Shown: piece by piece, positions 5,395-6,733 of the stretch
How the letters are laid out: every line of letters begins with the position of its first letter
Position numbering within the stretch: position 1 is the first letter of the stretch
Assembly (NCBI GenBank): GCA_947175285.1
Contig: CAMWMM010000276.1
Span: forward strand, 1 to 6,733
Direction of reading: 5' to 3'
Source: an uncultured Lachnospiraceae bacterium
GTDB lineage: Bacteria > Bacillota_A > Clostridia > Lachnospirales > Lachnospiraceae
DNA: 6,733 nt
Made by a program: the position numbers and the translations under genes
The notes under the pieces: generated by a model
Told to the model about the DNA's origin: nothing
Databases searched by the model: none
What the model saw: only the letters and a program-made list of their open reading frames with translations

Positions 5395-5598
5395 CTATCT
5401 GATGTTAAACTGAACCAGTTTCACTTCTTCATCAAAAGCAATTGTAAACTGAATCGTTCCCTCTTTATAACTTCCAACTATGACAGCACCACCAAATGTT
5501 TCCTCGTCAAATCCTTCTGGTAAGGGCTACGTGCCACATGCAGTGATCAATAATGTCAAAATACATAACACCACAATCCTGCCAAACAATCCTTTCAT
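5395..5598 (-). pseudogene. Remnant of a small lipoprotein gene (DUF3887-like), nonsense codon plus apparent deletion
   Basis: From the ATG at 5598 (AAAGGTG at 5611-5605 upstream) the frame encodes a lipoprotein signal peptide: basic start MKGLFGR, hydrophobic core, and lipobox LITAC with C21. Two residues later codon 24 is TAG (5529-5527). The frame is then open to TAG at 5397-5395, encoding LPEGFDEET followed by VGSYKEGTIQFTIAFDEEVK. The first motif resembles the start, and the second the C-terminal strands, of DUF3887-type clostridial lipoproteins, so the roughly 70 residues usually between them seem to be missing. The gene is thus probably dead twice over. The CPBP protease starts 14 bp after its end, suggesting the two were once co-transcribed. 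Family assignment is from memory of the pattern and is tentative; the nonsense codon is directly seen. Confidence 0.7.
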
Positions 5599-5628
5599 GA
5601 ATGACACCTTTCCTTTTTCGTATTTTTT

Positions 5629-5658
5629 ATATAAACTTTTTTAGTAAAACAAACTCAA
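5629..5658 (-). promoter_or_regulatory. Weak candidate promoter for lipoprotein relic and CPBP protease
   Basis: On the minus strand TTGAGT (5658-5653) and TTATAT (5634-5629) are 18 bp apart, about 30 bp upstream of the lipoprotein start. The region is AT-rich and the match is only moderate. Confidence 0.3.
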
Positions 5659-5810
5659 TTGTTATCAGAAAACAACAATATAACAGAGAATATCTCTCCC
5701 CTTTTGATCCGTCTGCGTCCCGTCATGATTAACAAGATATGCTGAAAAAACGTAAGGGAAACAGTTCTTTTTATCGTCGACTTCATAAATCCAGCTAACA
5801 ATATACCTAA
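5659..5810. other. Intergenic stretch between insertion sequence and lipoprotein relic
   Basis: No convincing gene. A minus-strand open frame runs through here and into the insertion-sequence end (5655-5873), but it lacks a ribosome binding site and any recognisable family, and probably arose by chance at the junction. It may include the target-site duplication of the insertion sequence, which cannot be identified without the other end. Confidence 0.5.
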
Positions 5811-6733
5811 GGTATTGTCAAAAAATAATGGTGTTAGTTTGAAAATAGGTTGATAGCTATAACAAAACCTCATATTACCAACAGTCTTGATTCCCTAATA
5901 TCGCGGATAGTATGATAGTAATCTTTCAGTCCCGGTTTGAGCAGCCTTGTACACAAGCTTGAAACTATGGCTTCACTCCTGCGCCATGCAATGGTAAACA
6001 ATGCATTGTAGCGGTTCAGGTACTTCGCTGCAACCCCACGGTAATCATTATACTGTTTTTTGATGTAGCTGTGGAAATTGTTTACTGTGTTTAGGTTATA
6101 GAACCCATAGTCGGCTGCTCCTTCAGCATTGATGTCATGTACAGTGCAGTCCGCAGTCATACTGAGGACTGTATAACTGCCCAGCCCGTCACACAGGATC
6201 AGGCTCCCGTTTCCGATGTGCCCGCTGTAAACCTGTTTCAGTTCCGCCTTGTCGGGTTTTGCGCGGTTCACAGTCTCTGCAACCGCACATCCGCCACGCT
6301 GTACGCCTGTATTGATGCAGATATACTCATTTGAAATGCCCTTTTTTTAGCCCTGGCACCATGTTTTCGTGCAGGCCTGTCCAACTCTGGTGGGAGTTCC
6401 TTTCCTTTATAGCATTCCAGGACAAACGTTTCATCCAGATCGGCTGCCTGTTCCAAAACCACAGGGTCGGAATCGATCATGTCCTGCAGGGCAAGCAGTA
6501 TCTTATGGCGCATGTCAAAGACACACTGGTGCCGGAGACACAGGCGTTTCGCGGTGTAGTCAATGGCATTTCCGTTTATAGTATCGGAAATGACCTCTTT
6601 CCATATAGAAACAGGCTGATGTGACATCGACATGAGAGTATGCGTCGTAGGAACAAAAGTTTTTTTGCAGTCCTTACAAAAAAAACGCTGCTTTCCCCGT
6701 TTTTTACCATAACGTACAAAATGGGTTCCGCCA
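5811..6733 (-). mobile_element. IS1595-family insertion sequence, 3' part
   Basis: The segment holds most of a transposase of the IS1595 (ISXO2-like) family and about 60 bp of non-coding DNA after its stop. The terminus is placed near 5811 because GGTATTGT (5811-5818) begins a stretch that reads like a terminal repeat, but the partner repeat is outside the window, so this boundary is approximate. The 5' end of the element lies past 6733. Confidence 0.65.
5870..6733 (-). pseudogene. IS1595-family transposase, frameshifted and 5'-truncated by the window edge
   Basis: The minus-strand frame is open from the window edge. It starts in the N-terminal zinc ribbon (CxxC at 6678-6667, in a Phe-Phe-Cys-Lys-Asp-Cys context), then a helix-turn-helix-like region with RHKILLALQDM. 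The catalytic domain has a first Asp in LDETF (Asp codon 6435-6433), a second in LCDGLGS (6190-6188), and NTVNNFHSYIK supplying Asn (6082-6080) and the following Lys, as in the DDNK class of this family. The first frame stops at 6268, after leaving the conserved path at an A7-GGG run (6348-6339). The continuation GISNEYICINTGVQ then appears in the next frame and runs to the TGA at 5870. A lost G in GGGG or a -1 slip on the A run would restore it. Without slippage the transposase is inactive. Confidence 0.85.

Noticed and set aside
5659..5692. Short inverted repeats (ATTGTT/AACAAT and GAGA/TCTC) near the lipoprotein promoter region
   Set aside because: Stems of 4-6 bp in AT-rich DNA, easily chance, and no regulator context.
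5655..5873. Minus-strand 72-codon open frame between the transposase stop and the lipoprotein relic
   Set aside because: Spans the presumed IS end, has no ribosome site and no family pattern; likely chance.
6331..6624. Plus-strand open frames antisense to the transposase
   Set aside because: Shadows of the zinc-ribbon and catalytic coding sequence.

Overview
The window looks like a low-GC, endospore-forming member of the Clostridia, probably Lachnospiraceae-like. It carries the spore-coat genes cotJA and cotJB plus the 5' end of cotJC, strong AGGAGG-type ribosome binding sites, a clostridial-type large serine recombinase and an IS1595-family transposase. No rRNA, tRNA or CRISPR array was recognised.

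Left part (1 to about 3740, all genes on +): this is best read as the right-hand end of an integrated mobile element. It holds a 376-residue membrane-anchored protein of unknown function with a putative zinc-binding tail. A strong intrinsic terminator follows. Next come a well-formed promoter with two copies of an 8-base palindrome, the toxin-antitoxin pair hicA-hicB, and a complete 488-residue large serine recombinase whose stop lies 26 bp from the inferred insertion junction.

Junction (about 3741): the minus strand carries the start of cotJC, in frame and recognisable for about 31 codons up to the conserved Tyr-Gly-Gly. There it loses all resemblance to CotJC and stops 6 codons later. The natural reading is that the recombinase inserted its element into cotJC, with the rest of cotJC expected beyond base 1. 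The element therefore splits a mother-cell sporulation gene, as skin does in sigK and SP-beta does in spsM. The other end is outside the window, so this is an inference.

Right part (about 3741 to 5600, minus strand): host chromosome with cotJA-cotJB-cotJC in overlapping order (ATGA and TAATG junctions), preceded by a CPBP-family intramembrane protease gene. Just upstream of that is a short lipoprotein relic that has an in-frame TAG after its lipobox and looks internally shortened.

Right end (about 5811 to 6733, minus strand): the 3' end of an IS1595-family insertion sequence. Its transposase reading frame is broken at an A7-GGG run and its start lies past the window edge.

The main point of interest is the combination of a sporulation gene interrupted by a serine-recombinase element, an adjacent HicAB module that could stabilise it, and an uncharacterised surface protein as possible cargo.
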